DNA of 64,000 nt from Actinoplanes sp. M2I2 (GTDB taxonomy: Bacteria; Actinomycetota; Actinomycetes; Mycobacteriales; Micromonosporaceae). Position numbers and translations under genes: made by a program. Below are positions 27,675-38,105 of the stretch, piece after piece; position 1 is the first letter of the stretch, and every line of letters starts with the position of its first letter. Under the pieces are notes generated by a model that ran no database searches, had not been told where the DNA came from, and worked only from the letters and a program-made list of their open reading frames with translations. The stretch is taken from assembly GCF_023544445.1 (NCBI RefSeq), contig NZ_JALPVJ010000007.1:310001-374000 (forward strand). The letters run 5' to 3'.

Positions 27675-30600
27675 TCAGGCGGCCGAGGTCTTCACCAACG
27701 TACGGATCTGGCGGAGCAGGACCGACAGGGCGGCCAGCTCGGCCGGGGTGTCGGCCACGTCGCCCATCGCGTTGGCGGCCCGGGCGATCGAGGCGGCGTT
27801 CACCCGTTCCCACTCCGAGACGCGTTCGTCGGCCGAGGCGTCCGACGGGGTCGACTGGAGCACCTCGCCGGTGAGGGCGGCCAGCGCGGCGTACAGGTCG
27901 TAGCGCAGCGCCATGCGGGCCAGCGTCTGCCAGCGGTCGCCGCGAGGCAGGCGGGAGATGTGCGACAGCAGCTGGTCGATGTGGAAGCGCTCCGAGAGGG
28001 CGAAGTAGACGTTCGCCACCTCGAGCGGGGACCGGCCGGTGAGCGCCCCGGTCTCCAGGATGTCGAGCAGCCCGAAGCCGTAGTTGCACCACGTCACCCG
28101 CTCGGCCAGCTCCATCGGCACGCCCTTGTCGACCAGGGTCGCGATGTGCTCGTCCATCGACCGCCGCTCCAGGCCCAGCAGCACCGACGGCAGCTGGGGC
28201 AGCAACGACTGCACGCCCGCGCGCAGCTTGCCGATCTCGCCGGCCACGTCGATCGGCGACCGGCGGGTGCTGACCAGCCAGCGCACCGCCCGGTCGAGCA
28301 GGCGCCGCGACTCCAGCAGGACCAGCGTCTGGGCGTCGGTCGGCACCTGGTTGTCGAGGGATTCGGCCGCGGCCCAGATGTCGGCCAGCCCGTAGGCCTC
28401 GCGGACCACGGTGAACGCCCGGATCACGTCGGCCGCCGACGCGCCGCTCTCCTCCATCGCCCGGTAGACGAAGGACGTGCCGCCGCGGTTGACCACCTCG
28501 TTGACCAGTGCGGTGGTGATGATCTCGCGGCGCAGCCGGTGGCCGGTCATGCGGCCCGCGTACCGTTCCCGCAGCGGGGTCGGGAAATAGCGGGACAGCA
28601 CCTCGTTGGTCCAGGCCTCGTCCACGATCTCGTCGGCCAGCACCTCCCGCTCGAGACTGATCTTGGCGTACGCGAGCAGGACCGCGAACTCGGGAGCGGT
28701 GAGCCCGTCGCCCGCCTCGTAGCGGGCGGCCAGCTCGGCGTCGGTCGGCAGCGCCTCCAGCTCGCGGTTGAGCCGACCACTGTGCTCCAGCTCGTCGAGC
28801 ATCCGCCGGTGCACCGGCAGCAGCGAGTGGGCCTGGGCCCGGGCACTGCCCAGCGCCGTGGCCTGCTCGTAGTTGTCGCGCAGGACGAGCGCGGCCACCT
28901 CGTCGGTCATCGTGGCGAGCAGCTCGTCGCGCTCGGGCCGGGTCATCTCGCCGTCGGCCACCGCGCCGCCGAGCAGGATCTTGATGTTGACCTCGTGATC
29001 GGAGCAGTCCACACCGGCCGAGTTGTCGATGAAGTCGGTGAACACGCGCCCGCCGGCCCGGGCGAACTCGATCCGCCCGCGCTGGGTGAGGCCCAGGTTG
29101 CCGCCCTCGCCGACCACCCGTACGCGAAGGTCCTGGCCGTTGACCCGGATCGCGTCGTTGGCCTTGTCGCCGACCTCGGCGTGGGTCTCGGTGGCCGCCT
29201 TCACATAGGTGCCGATGCCGCCGTTGAACAGCAGGTCGACCGGCGCGCCGAGGATCGCCCGCATCAGCTCCACCGGGCTGACGCTGGTCGCCTCGCCCAG
29301 GTCGAGCGCGGCGCGCACCTCGGGCGACACCGGGATCGATTTCGCCGTACGGGGATGGATCCCGCCGCCGGGGCTGATCAGCGACCGGTCGTAGTCGTCC
29401 CACGACGACCGCGGCAGCTCGAACAGCCGGCGGCGCTCGGCGTACGAGGTGGCCGCGTCCGGCGCCGGGTCGAGGAAGATGTGCCGGTGGTCGAACGCGG
29501 CCACCAGCCGGATGTGCTCGCTGAGCAGCATGCCGTTGCCGAACACGTCGCCGGACATGTCGCCCACCCCGACCACGGTGAACTCTTCCGACTGGGTGTC
29601 GACGCCCAGATCGCGGAAGTGCTTCTTGACCGACTCCCAGGCACCGCGCGCGGTGATGCCCATCTTCTTGTGGTCGTAGCCGGCCGAGCCGCCGCTGGCG
29701 AACGCGTCACCCAGCCAGAAGTCCTTGGCCACCGAGATCTCGTTGGCGATGTCGCTGAACGTCGCCGTGCCCTTGTCGGCCGCGACCACCAGGTAGGGGT
29801 CGTCGCCGTCGTGGCGCACGACGTCCGGCGGCGGCACGATCTTGCCGCCGAGGATGTTGTCGGTGACGTCCAGCAGCGCCGTGATGAAGCGCTTGTAGCA
29901 CTCCACCGCCTCGTCACGGTCGCCCGGCTTCTGCTTGAGCACGAAGCCGCCCTTCGCGCCCACCGGCACGATCACCGCGTTCTTGACCTCCTGGGCCTTG
30001 ACCAGACCCAGCACCTCGGTGCGGAAGTCCTCGCGCCGGTCGGACCAGCGCAGACCGCCGCGGGCCACCGCGCCGAACCGCAGGTGCACGCCCTCGAAAC
30101 GAGGCGAGTACACGAAGATCTCGTATTTCGGCCTCGGCTGCGGCAGGTCGGGGATGGCCTGCGGGTCGAGCTTGAAGGCCACGTACGACTTGGGGCGCCC
30201 GTCCGCTCCGCGCTGGAAGAAGCTGGTGCGCAGGGTGGCCTGGATCAGCGTGAGGTAGGAGCGCAGGATCCTGTCCTGGTCGAGGCTCTCCACGTCGTCG
30301 AGCAGCGCGGTGATCCGCCCGACCAGGTCGGTCGCTGTCCGGGCGCGCTCGGCCTCACCGGCCTCGAGCCCCGGGGAGAAGCGGGTCTCGAACAGCCGGA
30401 CGAGCAGGCGCGCGATCTCCGGATAGGCGATGAAGGTCGACTCGAGATAGCGCTGCGAGAACACCGAGCCGGCCTGACGCTGATATTTCGCGTACGCCCG
30501 GAGCACGACCACCTGACGCCAGGTGAGGCCGGCCCGCAGGACGAGCTCGTTGAACCCGTCCACCTCGGCCTCGCCCCGCCAGGCCGCCGCGAAGGCGTTC

Positions 30601-32606
30601 TCCACCTGCGGCCGCACCTCGGCCAGCTCATGGTGCGATTCCGGCGGTCGCAGCCCGAAGTCGTAAAGGTAGATCCGGCCGTCGCTGCGGCGGATCTCGT
30701 ACGGCCGCTCGTCGACCACCTGCACGCCCAGCGAGTGCAGCACCGGCAGCACCGCCGAGAGCACCATCGGCTCGCCGTACCGGTAGACCTTGAACCGGAC
30801 GTCGTGGTCGTCGGGCTCGCGCTCCCCGGTGCGCCCGAGCCGGCGCTTGCGGTAGAGGTGCATCTCGAGCTGCCCCTCCTCCTCGAGGAGCTCCAGCTTC
30901 GACAGGTCCTGCATGCCCTCGTACGGGGTGTGGCCGTCCTTGTAGCTCTCGGGGTAGGCCGTCGCGTACCGGGCGAACAGCTCGCGCGCTGTCTCCTCGC
31001 CCAGCTTGCGCTCGAGCACGAGCGAGAAGTCGTCGTCCCACATGCGGGTGGCGTCGGCCAGCATCTCGGCCAGCGCGTTGGGATCGACCTGGCCCGGCGG
31101 GTCGGCCGGGTCGGTGCGCACGATGAAGTGCACCCGCGCCAGCATCCGCTCGGTCACCCGGGTCGTGTAGTCGACGCCGACCCCGTTCAGCTCGCGCAGC
31201 AGGATCTCCTGCATGCGCAGCCGGTTGCCGGTCGTGAACCGGTCGCGCGGCAGGTAGATCAGGCACGAGATGAACCGGCCGTAGCCGTCGCGGCGCAGGA
31301 ACAGCCGCAGCTGCCGGCGACCGGCCATCCGCAGGACACCGATCACCGCCTCGTACAGGTCATCGGTCTTGATCTGGAACAGCTCGTCGCGCGGGTACGT
31401 CTCGAGGATCTGCAACAGGTCCTTGCCGGAGTGGCCGCGCGGCGACAGCCCGGAACGGTCGAGCACCTCACGGACCTTGCGCTTGACCACCGGCAGCTCG
31501 CGCACGCTGGTGCGGTAGGCCGACGAGCTGAACAGGCCCAGGAACCGGCGCTCGCCGATCACCTCGCCCGCGTCGTCGAAGACCTTGACGCCGATGTAGT
31601 CGAGATAGGCCGAGCGGTGCACGGTGGCCCGCGAGTTGGCCTTGGTGATCACCAGCAGGCGCTTCTCGAGGGCGCGCCGGAACGCCTCGTCGGTCATCGT
31701 GGACAGCTTGCGCGGGGTGCTGTCGCCGCGCAGGATGCCCAGACCCGTCCCGGGAACACCGGTCAGCACGTCGCCGTCCAGGCGGTACTCCCGATAGCCG
31801 AGGAACGTGAAGTGGTCGTGCGCGAGCCACTTGAGCAGCTCGATCGAGTCGGTGACGTCCTTGTCGGGCACCGGCAGCCGGCGCTCGGAGCCGCGGTGCG
31901 CGGCCAGTTCGTCGGCGATCACCAGCGCGCGCTGCCGCATGCGGTGCCAGTCCTCGACCGCGTCCCGCACATCGGTCAGCACCCGGCGCACCTCGTTGAG
32001 CAGCTGCTCGCGGGCGTCGCCGTTGCGGATCGGGTCGATCTCGATGCGGATCCAGCTCTCCACCAGATCGCCGTCGATCGCGTCGTCGGGCTCGACGTCG
32101 GCGGCGAGCTCGGCCAGCGCGCCCAGCGGCTCGCGGCGCACCACGATCAGCGGGTGCACCAGCAGGTGGACCTGCTGCTGATGGGCGGCGAGCAGGGCGA
32201 TCACCGAGTCGACCAGGAACGGCATGTCGTCGGTGACGATCTGCAGGATGGTGTGGCACTCCGACCCGGTCGGCGGAGTGATCGCGAGCTTCAGCTCTCC
32301 CGGCAGGCGCGTCGCGGCCAGCTCACGGTGACCGATCGCGGCGTCGTACATCTCCTGCGGGGTGAGACCGACCAGCTCCTCGTCCGGCGCGAACCGCCAG
32401 AAACGCCCGACCAGCGAGGCGGTGGAGTGGTCGTCACCGGCCACCTCCACGGCCTGGGCGACCAGCCGCTCCCCGTTCGGGAGCGTCTCGTCTAGCTCGC
32501 CCTCCTCGGCGCTGGCGCCGAGACGGCCGGTCAGGGCCAGGCCCGGTCCGGCTATGAGGTCGTGGTCGGCATCGGATTCGGTCGCTGCCTCATCGGCGAC
32601 AGCCAT
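27675..32606 (-). CDS. gdh: NAD-specific glutamate dehydrogenase, large 180-kDa type
   Basis: Oxidative deamination of glutamate to 2-oxoglutarate with NAD+. At 1643 aa it matches the L_180 class of actinobacteria and proteobacteria, with long regulatory N-terminal ACT/PAS-like regions (about 1-700), the dehydrogenase core (about 800-1250) and a helical C-terminal region. The catalytic core shows RGGLRWSDRREDFRTEVLGL, then KGGFVLKQKP and ASGGSAGYDHKKMGITARGA. Mycobacterial orthologues are inhibited through the GarA protein, but no garA is nearby. The ATG at 32606 has AGGGGA about 12 bases upstream. Confidence 0.96.
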   Translation of the reverse strand: MAVADEAATESDADHDLIAGPGLALTGRLGASAEEGELDETLPNGERLVAQAVEVAGDDHSTASLVGRFWRFAPDEELVGLTPQEMYDAAIGHRELAATRLPGELKLAITPPTGSECHTILQIVTDDMPFLVDSVIALLAAHQQQVHLLVHPLIVVRREPLGALAELAADVEPDDAIDGDLVESWIRIEIDPIRNGDAREQLLNEVRRVLTDVRDAVEDWHRMRQRALVIADELAAHRGSERRLPVPDKDVTDSIELLKWLAHDHFTFLGYREYRLDGDVLTGVPGTGLGILRGDSTPRKLSTMTDEAFRRALEKRLLVITKANSRATVHRSAYLDYIGVKVFDDAGEVIGERRFLGLFSSSAYRTSVRELPVVKRKVREVLDRSGLSPRGHSGKDLLQILETYPRDELFQIKTDDLYEAVIGVLRMAGRRQLRLFLRRDGYGRFISCLIYLPRDRFTTGNRLRMQEILLRELNGVGVDYTTRVTERMLARVHFIVRTDPADPPGQVDPNALAEMLADATRMWDDDFSLVLERKLGEETARELFARYATAYPESYKDGHTPYEGMQDLSKLELLEEEGQLEMHLYRKRRLGRTGEREPDDHDVRFKVYRYGEPMVLSAVLPVLHSLGVQVVDERPYEIRRSDGRIYLYDFGLRPPESHHELAEVRPQVENAFAAAWRGEAEVDGFNELVLRAGLTWRQVVVLRAYAKYQRQAGSVFSQRYLESTFIAYPEIARLLVRLFETRFSPGLEAGEAERARTATDLVGRITALLDDVESLDQDRILRSYLTLIQATLRTSFFQRGADGRPKSYVAFKLDPQAIPDLPQPRPKYEIFVYSPRFEGVHLRFGAVARGGLRWSDRREDFRTEVLGLVKAQEVKNAVIVPVGAKGGFVLKQKPGDRDEAVECYKRFITALLDVTDNILGGKIVPPPDVVRHDGDDPYLVVAADKGTATFSDIANEISVAKDFWLGDAFASGGSAGYDHKKMGITARGAWESVKKHFRDLGVDTQSEEFTVVGVGDMSGDVFGNGMLLSEHIRLVAAFDHRHIFLDPAPDAATSYAERRRLFELPRSSWDDYDRSLISPGGGIHPRTAKSIPVSPEVRAALDLGEATSVSPVELMRAILGAPVDLLFNGGIGTYVKAATETHAEVGDKANDAIRVNGQDLRVRVVGEGGNLGLTQRGRIEFARAGGRVFTDFIDNSAGVDCSDHEVNIKILLGGAVADGEMTRPERDELLATMTDEVAALVLRDNYEQATALGSARAQAHSLLPVHRRMLDELEHSGRLNRELEALPTDAELAARYEAGDGLTAPEFAVLLAYAKISLEREVLADEIVDEAWTNEVLSRYFPTPLRERYAGRMTGHRLRREIITTALVNEVVNRGGTSFVYRAMEESGASAADVIRAFTVVREAYGLADIWAAAESLDNQVPTDAQTLVLLESRRLLDRAVRWLVSTRRSPIDVAGEIGKLRAGVQSLLPQLPSVLLGLERRSMDEHIATLVDKGVPMELAERVTWCNYGFGLLDILETGALTGRSPLEVANVYFALSERFHIDQLLSHISRLPRGDRWQTLARMALRYDLYAALAALTGEVLQSTPSDASADERVSEWERVNAASIARAANAMGDVADTPAELAALSVLLRQIRTLVKTSAA

Positions 32607-32814
32607 GGCTCAGGCGCTCCCCTCACCCACGACATTGTGGGTTCGAACGTGTCGAGGACAGACTAGAACCCCGCGGGGGGCCAGGACAGGCGCGGTACCG
32701 ACGGCCGGCCCCGGACGGTCGTTCGACCTGAATCGCGAGCCCGGGTCGGCGGAACGGGCATTCGTTCACTACCGTCACCTAGGTTCCGCCCGTTACCCGG
32801 CGAAAGAGGTTCCC

Positions 32815-34761
32815 ATGCACCGCGGTCCGTACCGGTCCGTGCGCCGCGCGACGGCCGCAGCCGCCGCGTTGGCCCTGATGACAGGCGTTCTGGCGGGATG
32901 TTCGGGGGACGGCCCCGACGGCACGCTCGACGACTTCCTGGCCGGGTGGCGCGGGGGCGACCTGAGCAAGGTCGGATTCGTCGGCGCCGATGGTGGCAAG
33001 ATCGCCGCCCCCGACGTGCTCACCCAGATCAAGACCGTCTCGGGCGACCTGGCCAAACAGCCGCTCACTGTCACCGCCGAGGGTGAGCCCAAGACCACCG
33101 GCGACGACGCGACCAGCACCGTCAAGCTCGACTGGACGCTGCCCGGCGACGTCAAATGGTCGAATCAGAGCACCGTGCGGCTGACCAAGCGGAACGCCGA
33201 CGGATGGCGGGTCATCTGGGAGCCGACGGTCCTGCACAGCGACCTCGAGAGTGGCGACAAGCTGGGCGTACGCCGGCTGTCCGGAGACCGGGCGAGCATC
33301 CTCGACGCCGCCGGGAAGCCGATCGTCACGCCGCGCACCGTGATCACCATCGGCGTCGAGCCGCAGCGGGTCACCGACCTGGCCAAGCTGCGCGCCGGCC
33401 TGGCCGCCGAGTTCAAGAAGATCGGCGTCACGGTCGACACGGCCGACCTGGCCGACCGGCTCAAGAACGCCGACCCCACCGACTTCGTCGACCTGATCAC
33501 GCTGCGCGAGCCTGACTACAACAAGATCCGTACGGGCCTCCGCGCGCTCGAAGGCACCGTCTTCGACAAGCAGGAGCGTCCGCTCGCGCCCACCCGCGTC
33601 TTCGCCCGGGCGCTGCTCGGCACGGTCGACGAGGCGACGGCCGAGGACATCGAGAAGAGCCCGCAGACCCTCACCCAGGGCGACACCGTCGGGCACGGCG
33701 GCCTCCAGCAGAAGTACGACGCCGCGCTGCGCGGCACGCCCGGCGTCTCGGTCGTCGTCGCCACCGGCACCGAAACGGGCACCACCGAGACCGACGGCGC
33801 GCCGGCCCGCGAGCTCTTCAAGACCGCCCCGGTTGCCGGCAAACCGGTCAAGACCACTCTCGACGTGCCGACCCAGCTCGCGGCCGACCAGGCCCTGGCC
33901 GGTGAGAAGCAGCCCACCTCGCTGGTCGCCGTCAAGGTCAGCGACTCGTCGGTGCTGGCCGTGGCCAACGGGCCCGACGGCGCCACGGTCAACACCGCCC
34001 TCACCGGCAAGGTCGCGCCCGGCTCGACGTTCAAGGCGGTCTCGGCGTACGGGATCCTGCAGAAGAAGGTGGCGACCCCGGACACCCCGGTGGCCTGCCC
34101 CAAGACGGCCACGGTGGCCGGCCGGCAGTTCAAGAACAGCCACGACGAGGCACTCGGGACGGTGCCGTTCCACATCGACTTCGCCAAGTCGTGCAACACC
34201 GCGTTCGTCGGGCTGTCGGGCAAGCTCGGCGCCGACGGCCTGCGAGCGGCCACCGAGGCCGTCGGCCTGGGCGGTAAGTGGGATCTGGGCGTCGAGGCGT
34301 TCAGCGGCAAGCTGTCGCCCGCCGACACCCCGACCGAGCTCGCCGCGGCGACGTTCGGCCAGGGCGCCACCGCCGTCAGCCCGCTCGCCATGGCCAGCGC
34401 GACCGCCGCCCTCGCCCGCGGCCAGTTCAAGCAGCCCCGTCTGGTGGCCGACCCCGCGCCCGCGGCGCCGGCCGCCGACGGCGCCAAGCTCGACCCGGCC
34501 GCCGTGACCGCCCTGCGCAAGATGATGCGCGAGGTGGTCACCGCGGGCACGGCCACGGCGCTGAACGACGTCCCCGGCGGCGCCGTCCACGGCAAGACCG
34601 GAACGGCGGAGTTCAGCGAGGCCACCGAGGACACCCACTCCTGGTTCATCGGCTACCAGGGCGACGTGGCCTTCGCGGTCATGGTGCAGAAGGGCGGCGC
34701 GGGCTCGGAGGCCGCGGTCCCCGTGGTCGAACGCTTCCTGCGCAACCTGGCCAAGGGCTGA
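32815..34761 (+). CDS. Lipoprotein penicillin-binding protein with MecA_N-like domain
   Basis: A 648-aa class B-like transpeptidase. The signal peptide ends in a lipobox, VLAGCS, with lipidated Cys29. An NTF2-like MecA_N domain (about 34-145) and a dimerisation region follow. The transpeptidase domain has STFK (Ser404), SCN (459-461) and KTG (594-596). It cross-links peptidoglycan outside the membrane and resembles the PBP group with low beta-lactam affinity. The ATG at 32815 has AGAGG five bases upstream. Confidence 0.93.
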   Translation: MHRGPYRSVRRATAAAAALALMTGVLAGCSGDGPDGTLDDFLAGWRGGDLSKVGFVGADGGKIAAPDVLTQIKTVSGDLAKQPLTVTAEGEPKTTGDDATSTVKLDWTLPGDVKWSNQSTVRLTKRNADGWRVIWEPTVLHSDLESGDKLGVRRLSGDRASILDAAGKPIVTPRTVITIGVEPQRVTDLAKLRAGLAAEFKKIGVTVDTADLADRLKNADPTDFVDLITLREPDYNKIRTGLRALEGTVFDKQERPLAPTRVFARALLGTVDEATAEDIEKSPQTLTQGDTVGHGGLQQKYDAALRGTPGVSVVVATGTETGTTETDGAPARELFKTAPVAGKPVKTTLDVPTQLAADQALAGEKQPTSLVAVKVSDSSVLAVANGPDGATVNTALTGKVAPGSTFKAVSAYGILQKKVATPDTPVACPKTATVAGRQFKNSHDEALGTVPFHIDFAKSCNTAFVGLSGKLGADGLRAATEAVGLGGKWDLGVEAFSGKLSPADTPTELAAATFGQGATAVSPLAMASATAALARGQFKQPRLVADPAPAAPAADGAKLDPAAVTALRKMMREVVTAGTATALNDVPGGAVHGKTGTAEFSEATEDTHSWFIGYQGDVAFAVMVQKGGAGSEAAVPVVERFLRNLAKG

Positions 34762-34768
34762 CCGGCCC

Positions 34769-36979
34769 TCAGGCGATGTCGGCCGGCTCCCCGGAGCCGA
34801 GCTCGAAGGCCGGGCGCTGCACGGGCAACGAGAAGCTCTCCCGCTCCTCGGCCGACCGGGGACGCAACATCCCCGGCCGGGTGGCGGGCAGGGGCTCGGA
34901 GTCGAGCAGCGGCGCCTGGCCGAGCGGGCGCGGCACGCGCCGGCCGAGGTCGTGGTCGTCCGGGTCGGACCCGGCCGGCTCGTCGGCCCAGTCGTCGGTC
35001 GCCTCGTCGCCCTCGGCCTCTTCGTCCGTCCCCCGGAATTGCCCGTTCTCGTCGGCCTGCGGGGAGCCGGCATCGAACCAAGCGGCATCGTCGTCGGCCG
35101 GCCCGGGATCCGGGTCGGCACGGGGGAAGCCGGCATCCTGAGCGGGGACCTCGTCCCCCTCCTCGACGCCGAGGAGCGTGGTGGCGGGGATCGCGACCTC
35201 GTCGGGTGCCCCGGGCAGACCGTCCGACATGCCGGCGGCGGCCAGCGAGACGCTGTCGTCCGCGGCCGCGGCACGTCGATGTTGCCGCTCCCTCTCCTCG
35301 GCGAAGCGCTCCTCGTCGAGCGCCGCGCCGTCGGAGGCTGAGCCCTCTGCGCCGTCGGAAACGGAGCCCTCTGCGCCGCCGGAAATGGAGCTCAGGCCAC
35401 CCACAAGCCGGTCGCGGTTCAAGCCGCCCGCAAGCCGGTCCCGGTTCAGACCTCCCACAAGCCCGTCGCGGTTCAGACCGCCGGCCAGCCGGTCCCGGTT
35501 CAGACCGCCCGCCTCCTCGGACCCGTCCCCGCCGTTGCCCGGCGAACCGGACCGGTTCAGACCGGCCGCTCGTTGCGGCCGTTGAAAGCCGGCGGTGAGA
35601 TCCAGACCGTTCAGGCGGTCCGCGAGCCGGGGACGACGGAGACCGCCGACGGCCTCAGCGCGTTCGGGACGCCCGGCCGGCTCGGCACGAGCATCGTCGA
35701 CAGGCTCGGCACGGGGCTCGTCGACAGACTCGGCTCGGCCGTCATCGACCGACGCGGCCAGCGGGTTGTCGACGAAAGCGGCTCGGGAGTCATCCAGAGG
35801 TTCGGCTCGGGGGTCGTCAGCAGGCTCTGCCCGGTCGGCGTCGGCGGCTGCGTGATCGAAGTCGTCGGGAACGGACGGACCGCCGTCGACCGAGCCGGCA
35901 TCGTCGTGCCCCGCGTCGGCGGCGACGTGATCGAAGTCGTGGTCGAGGTCGGCCGCCGGCTCGGCGGGAGCGTCGGCGGGCTCGGCCCGGGGCGCCGGAA
36001 CGAGCGACGGCGCACCCTCGGGCCGGTTGAGGTCGGCCCGGGCGGCGATCAGGTCGGGGCGCGCGGACACCGTGTGGGCCGCGGCCAGGCCGGCCGTCAC
36101 GGCGTTGACGATCTCGGCCGCGTACGAGCCGTCGGAGTCGTAGTCGGGGTCGAAGACCGTGATCTCGACGCCCAGGCAGTGCGGGGACTCGACCAGCCCG
36201 GCCAGCAGCAGCTCGAGCTCGGGGAAGGCGATGCCCCCGGGTGACGGCGCGTCGACCGCCGGCATCACGGCCGGGTCGAGGACGTCCACGTCGACGTGCA
36301 CCCAGTAGCCGGCGCAGTCGACCAGCTGGTCGCGGGCCCACTGCGCGCTGCGGGCCGCGCCCTCGGCGCGCAGGGCCGGCACCGGGCGGGTGACGATGCC
36401 CGCGGCCTGCAGGTCGAGGCGGTACTCGTCCTGGGCGCGGATGCCCATGACCACGACGTCGATGTCGCGGAAGTACGGGCGGCGGCCCTCGATCGCGGCC
36501 AGGTCGGCCTGGCCCCGGCCGGTCACCAGGGCCAGATCCTCCCCGGCGGCCGCGCCCACATAGGAGGCGTTGCCGGGGTGCCGGAAGTCGGAGTGGCCGT
36601 CGACGAAGACCAGGCCGATGCGCCCGCCCACCGCCTCGCCCAGCCTGTTCATGGCCAGGCCGGAGCCCAGCACGATCGAGCAGTCGCCGCCGAGCACGAC
36701 CGGGAACTCGCCGGCGTCGAGGATCGCGCCGATCCGGTCGGCCAGCGCGCGCGAGTAGGCCGCGATCTGGGGGGCCATGGCCACGCCGTCGCCCGGCCGC
36801 CAGTCCCCGGCGTCGTAGCGGGGCGGGGTCAGGCAGCCGGCGTCGCGGGCGTCGAGCTTGGCGATCAGGCCATGGTCGCGGAGGGCCCCGGGCGCCTTGG
36901 CGCACCCCGGCACCGATGTCACGGTCGGCGGCCGCAGACCGAGATTGGACGGTGCGTCGAGGACGGCTATGCGGCGCAC
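34769..36979 (-). CDS. Arginase/agmatinase-family protein with very long repetitive C-terminal tail
   Basis: Residues 1-320 form a ureohydrolase domain. Metal motifs are GGDCS (97-101), DGHSD (127-131) and HVDVDVLDP (Asp230, Asp232). The first motif is normally GGDHS, so a manganese-binding His is replaced by Cys100; activity is therefore uncertain. Residues 320-736 form an acidic, disordered tail with two repeat types (AEPxDDxR units and a nonapeptide GGLNRDRLx), and such a tail is unusual for the family. The gene lies 15 bases downstream of the thioredoxin-TPR gene. GTG start. Confidence 0.85.
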   Translation of the reverse strand: MRRIAVLDAPSNLGLRPPTVTSVPGCAKAPGALRDHGLIAKLDARDAGCLTPPRYDAGDWRPGDGVAMAPQIAAYSRALADRIGAILDAGEFPVVLGGDCSIVLGSGLAMNRLGEAVGGRIGLVFVDGHSDFRHPGNASYVGAAAGEDLALVTGRGQADLAAIEGRRPYFRDIDVVVMGIRAQDEYRLDLQAAGIVTRPVPALRAEGAARSAQWARDQLVDCAGYWVHVDVDVLDPAVMPAVDAPSPGGIAFPELELLLAGLVESPHCLGVEITVFDPDYDSDGSYAAEIVNAVTAGLAAAHTVSARPDLIAARADLNRPEGAPSLVPAPRAEPADAPAEPAADLDHDFDHVAADAGHDDAGSVDGGPSVPDDFDHAAADADRAEPADDPRAEPLDDSRAAFVDNPLAASVDDGRAESVDEPRAEPVDDARAEPAGRPERAEAVGGLRRPRLADRLNGLDLTAGFQRPQRAAGLNRSGSPGNGGDGSEEAGGLNRDRLAGGLNRDGLVGGLNRDRLAGGLNRDRLVGGLSSISGGAEGSVSDGAEGSASDGAALDEERFAEERERQHRRAAAADDSVSLAAAGMSDGLPGAPDEVAIPATTLLGVEEGDEVPAQDAGFPRADPDPGPADDDAAWFDAGSPQADENGQFRGTDEEAEGDEATDDWADEPAGSDPDDHDLGRRVPRPLGQAPLLDSEPLPATRPGMLRPRSAEERESFSLPVQRPAFELGSGEPADIA
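35404..35511 (-). repeat. Four 27-bp in-frame tandem repeats in the arginase-like gene
   Basis: Units 35404-35430, 35431-35457, 35458-35484 and 35485-35511 differ by a few bases each. Each encodes nine residues of the type GLNRDRLAG. A second tandem stretch of 24-bp units (SDGAEGSx) lies beside it near 35340-35390. Confidence 0.85.
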
Positions 36980-36994
36980 GGGGCGGCTCCCTGC

Positions 36995-37942
36995 CTAGAA
37001 GAGGGCGCTGGCCAGGGCGCGTCGGGCTCCGGCCACCGCGGGATCGTCGGGGCCGGCCACGCTGAACAGCGAGAGCAGGTGCTTGCGGACGGCCTCACGC
37101 TCGTCGCCCGCGGTCCGCTTGACCAGGGCGACCAGGCGCGCGTAGGCCTTGTCGGCTTCGCCGCTGAGCACCTCGACGTCGGCGGCGAGCCGCTGGGCGT
37201 CGATGTCGTCGGGCGAGGCGTCGGCCTTGGCCACGGCGGTGGTCGGGTCGGCGCCGGAGATGCGGCGGTAGAGCTCGACCTGAGCCAGGCCGGACTCGGC
37301 GGCCGCGTCGGCCGGGTGCTCGGCCAGGATCTTGCGGTACGCCGCCTCGGCCTCGTCGAGGTCGCCGACCATCAGCGCGTCGTCGGCCGCGTCGAGGCGC
37401 GGGTCCTCCGGGGCCTCGACCGCCACGCCGCCGGCCTTGAGCACCGCGTCGACGTACTGCTTCACCTGGGACTCCGGCAGCACGCCGGTGAAGCCCTCGA
37501 CCAGCTGGCCGTTGACCACGGCGACGACCATCGGGATGCCCTGCACGCGCAGCGCCTGAGCGAGACGCGGGTTGGCGTCCACATCGACCTTGCCGAGCAC
37601 CCACGAGCCGCCGCCGGCCTGGGCCAGCCGCTCGAGGATGGGCGACAGCTGCTTGCAGGGCTCGCACCAGTCGGCCCAGAAGTCGAGGATGACCGGGGTG
37701 CTCAGCGAACGCTCGAGCACGGTCGTCTGGAAGTTGGCCTCGGTGACGTCGATGATCGTCTCGGGGCCGACGCCGCCGGGAAGGCCGCCCGGGATGGTGG
37801 CCGACGGGCTGTCGTCGGCGGTGCGCGAGGCGCCCTCGGCGGGCGCGGGAGTCTTCGCCGGGGACGGGGCCGGGGCGCGCAGCGCGCTGAGATCGACCGC
37901 GCCGCGGGTGAAGATCGACGGAGTGGTCCGTGGGTCGCTCAT
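36995..37942 (-). CDS. Thioredoxin-TPR protein (YbbN/CnoX-like)
   Basis: A 315-aa protein with a disordered start (1-60), a thioredoxin domain (about 61-170) whose active site is WCEPC (Cys93, Cys96) rather than WCGPC, and a TPR-like C-terminal half (about 185-300). CnoX proteins combine redox protection with holdase activity. The Glu at the second active-site position is shared by some homologues and should change the redox potential. Both cysteines are kept, unlike in E. coli YbbN. Confidence 0.88.
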   Translation of the reverse strand: MSDPRTTPSIFTRGAVDLSALRAPAPSPAKTPAPAEGASRTADDSPSATIPGGLPGGVGPETIIDVTEANFQTTVLERSLSTPVILDFWADWCEPCKQLSPILERLAQAGGGSWVLGKVDVDANPRLAQALRVQGIPMVVAVVNGQLVEGFTGVLPESQVKQYVDAVLKAGGVAVEAPEDPRLDAADDALMVGDLDEAEAAYRKILAEHPADAAAESGLAQVELYRRISGADPTTAVAKADASPDDIDAQRLAADVEVLSGEADKAYARLVALVKRTAGDEREAVRKHLLSLFSVAGPDDPAVAGARRALASALF

Positions 37943-38105
37943 GGTTACCTAGTCTCGCACGCTGACGAGGCGCTCCGCCGCGCCGCGGGGCAGCTGATAT
38001 CGGACGTCACAGGAGCGCGTTGCGCTGATCCTCGACGGCGGCGCGCGGTTGCGCAAGGGCCCGCCGCCGCCCGGCGGAAAAGGGTCCCGTTCGTCCGGTT
38101 AGTTC

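Noticed and set aside
27960..32495. An open frame of 1511 codons on the plus strand opposite the glutamate dehydrogenase gene.
   Set aside because: It is a shadow caused by high third-position GC; it has no motif, while the minus strand encodes a complete, well-conserved enzyme.
35404..35511. Regularly spaced repeats that could suggest a CRISPR array.
   Set aside because: The units are contiguous with no spacers and encode an in-frame peptide repeat.
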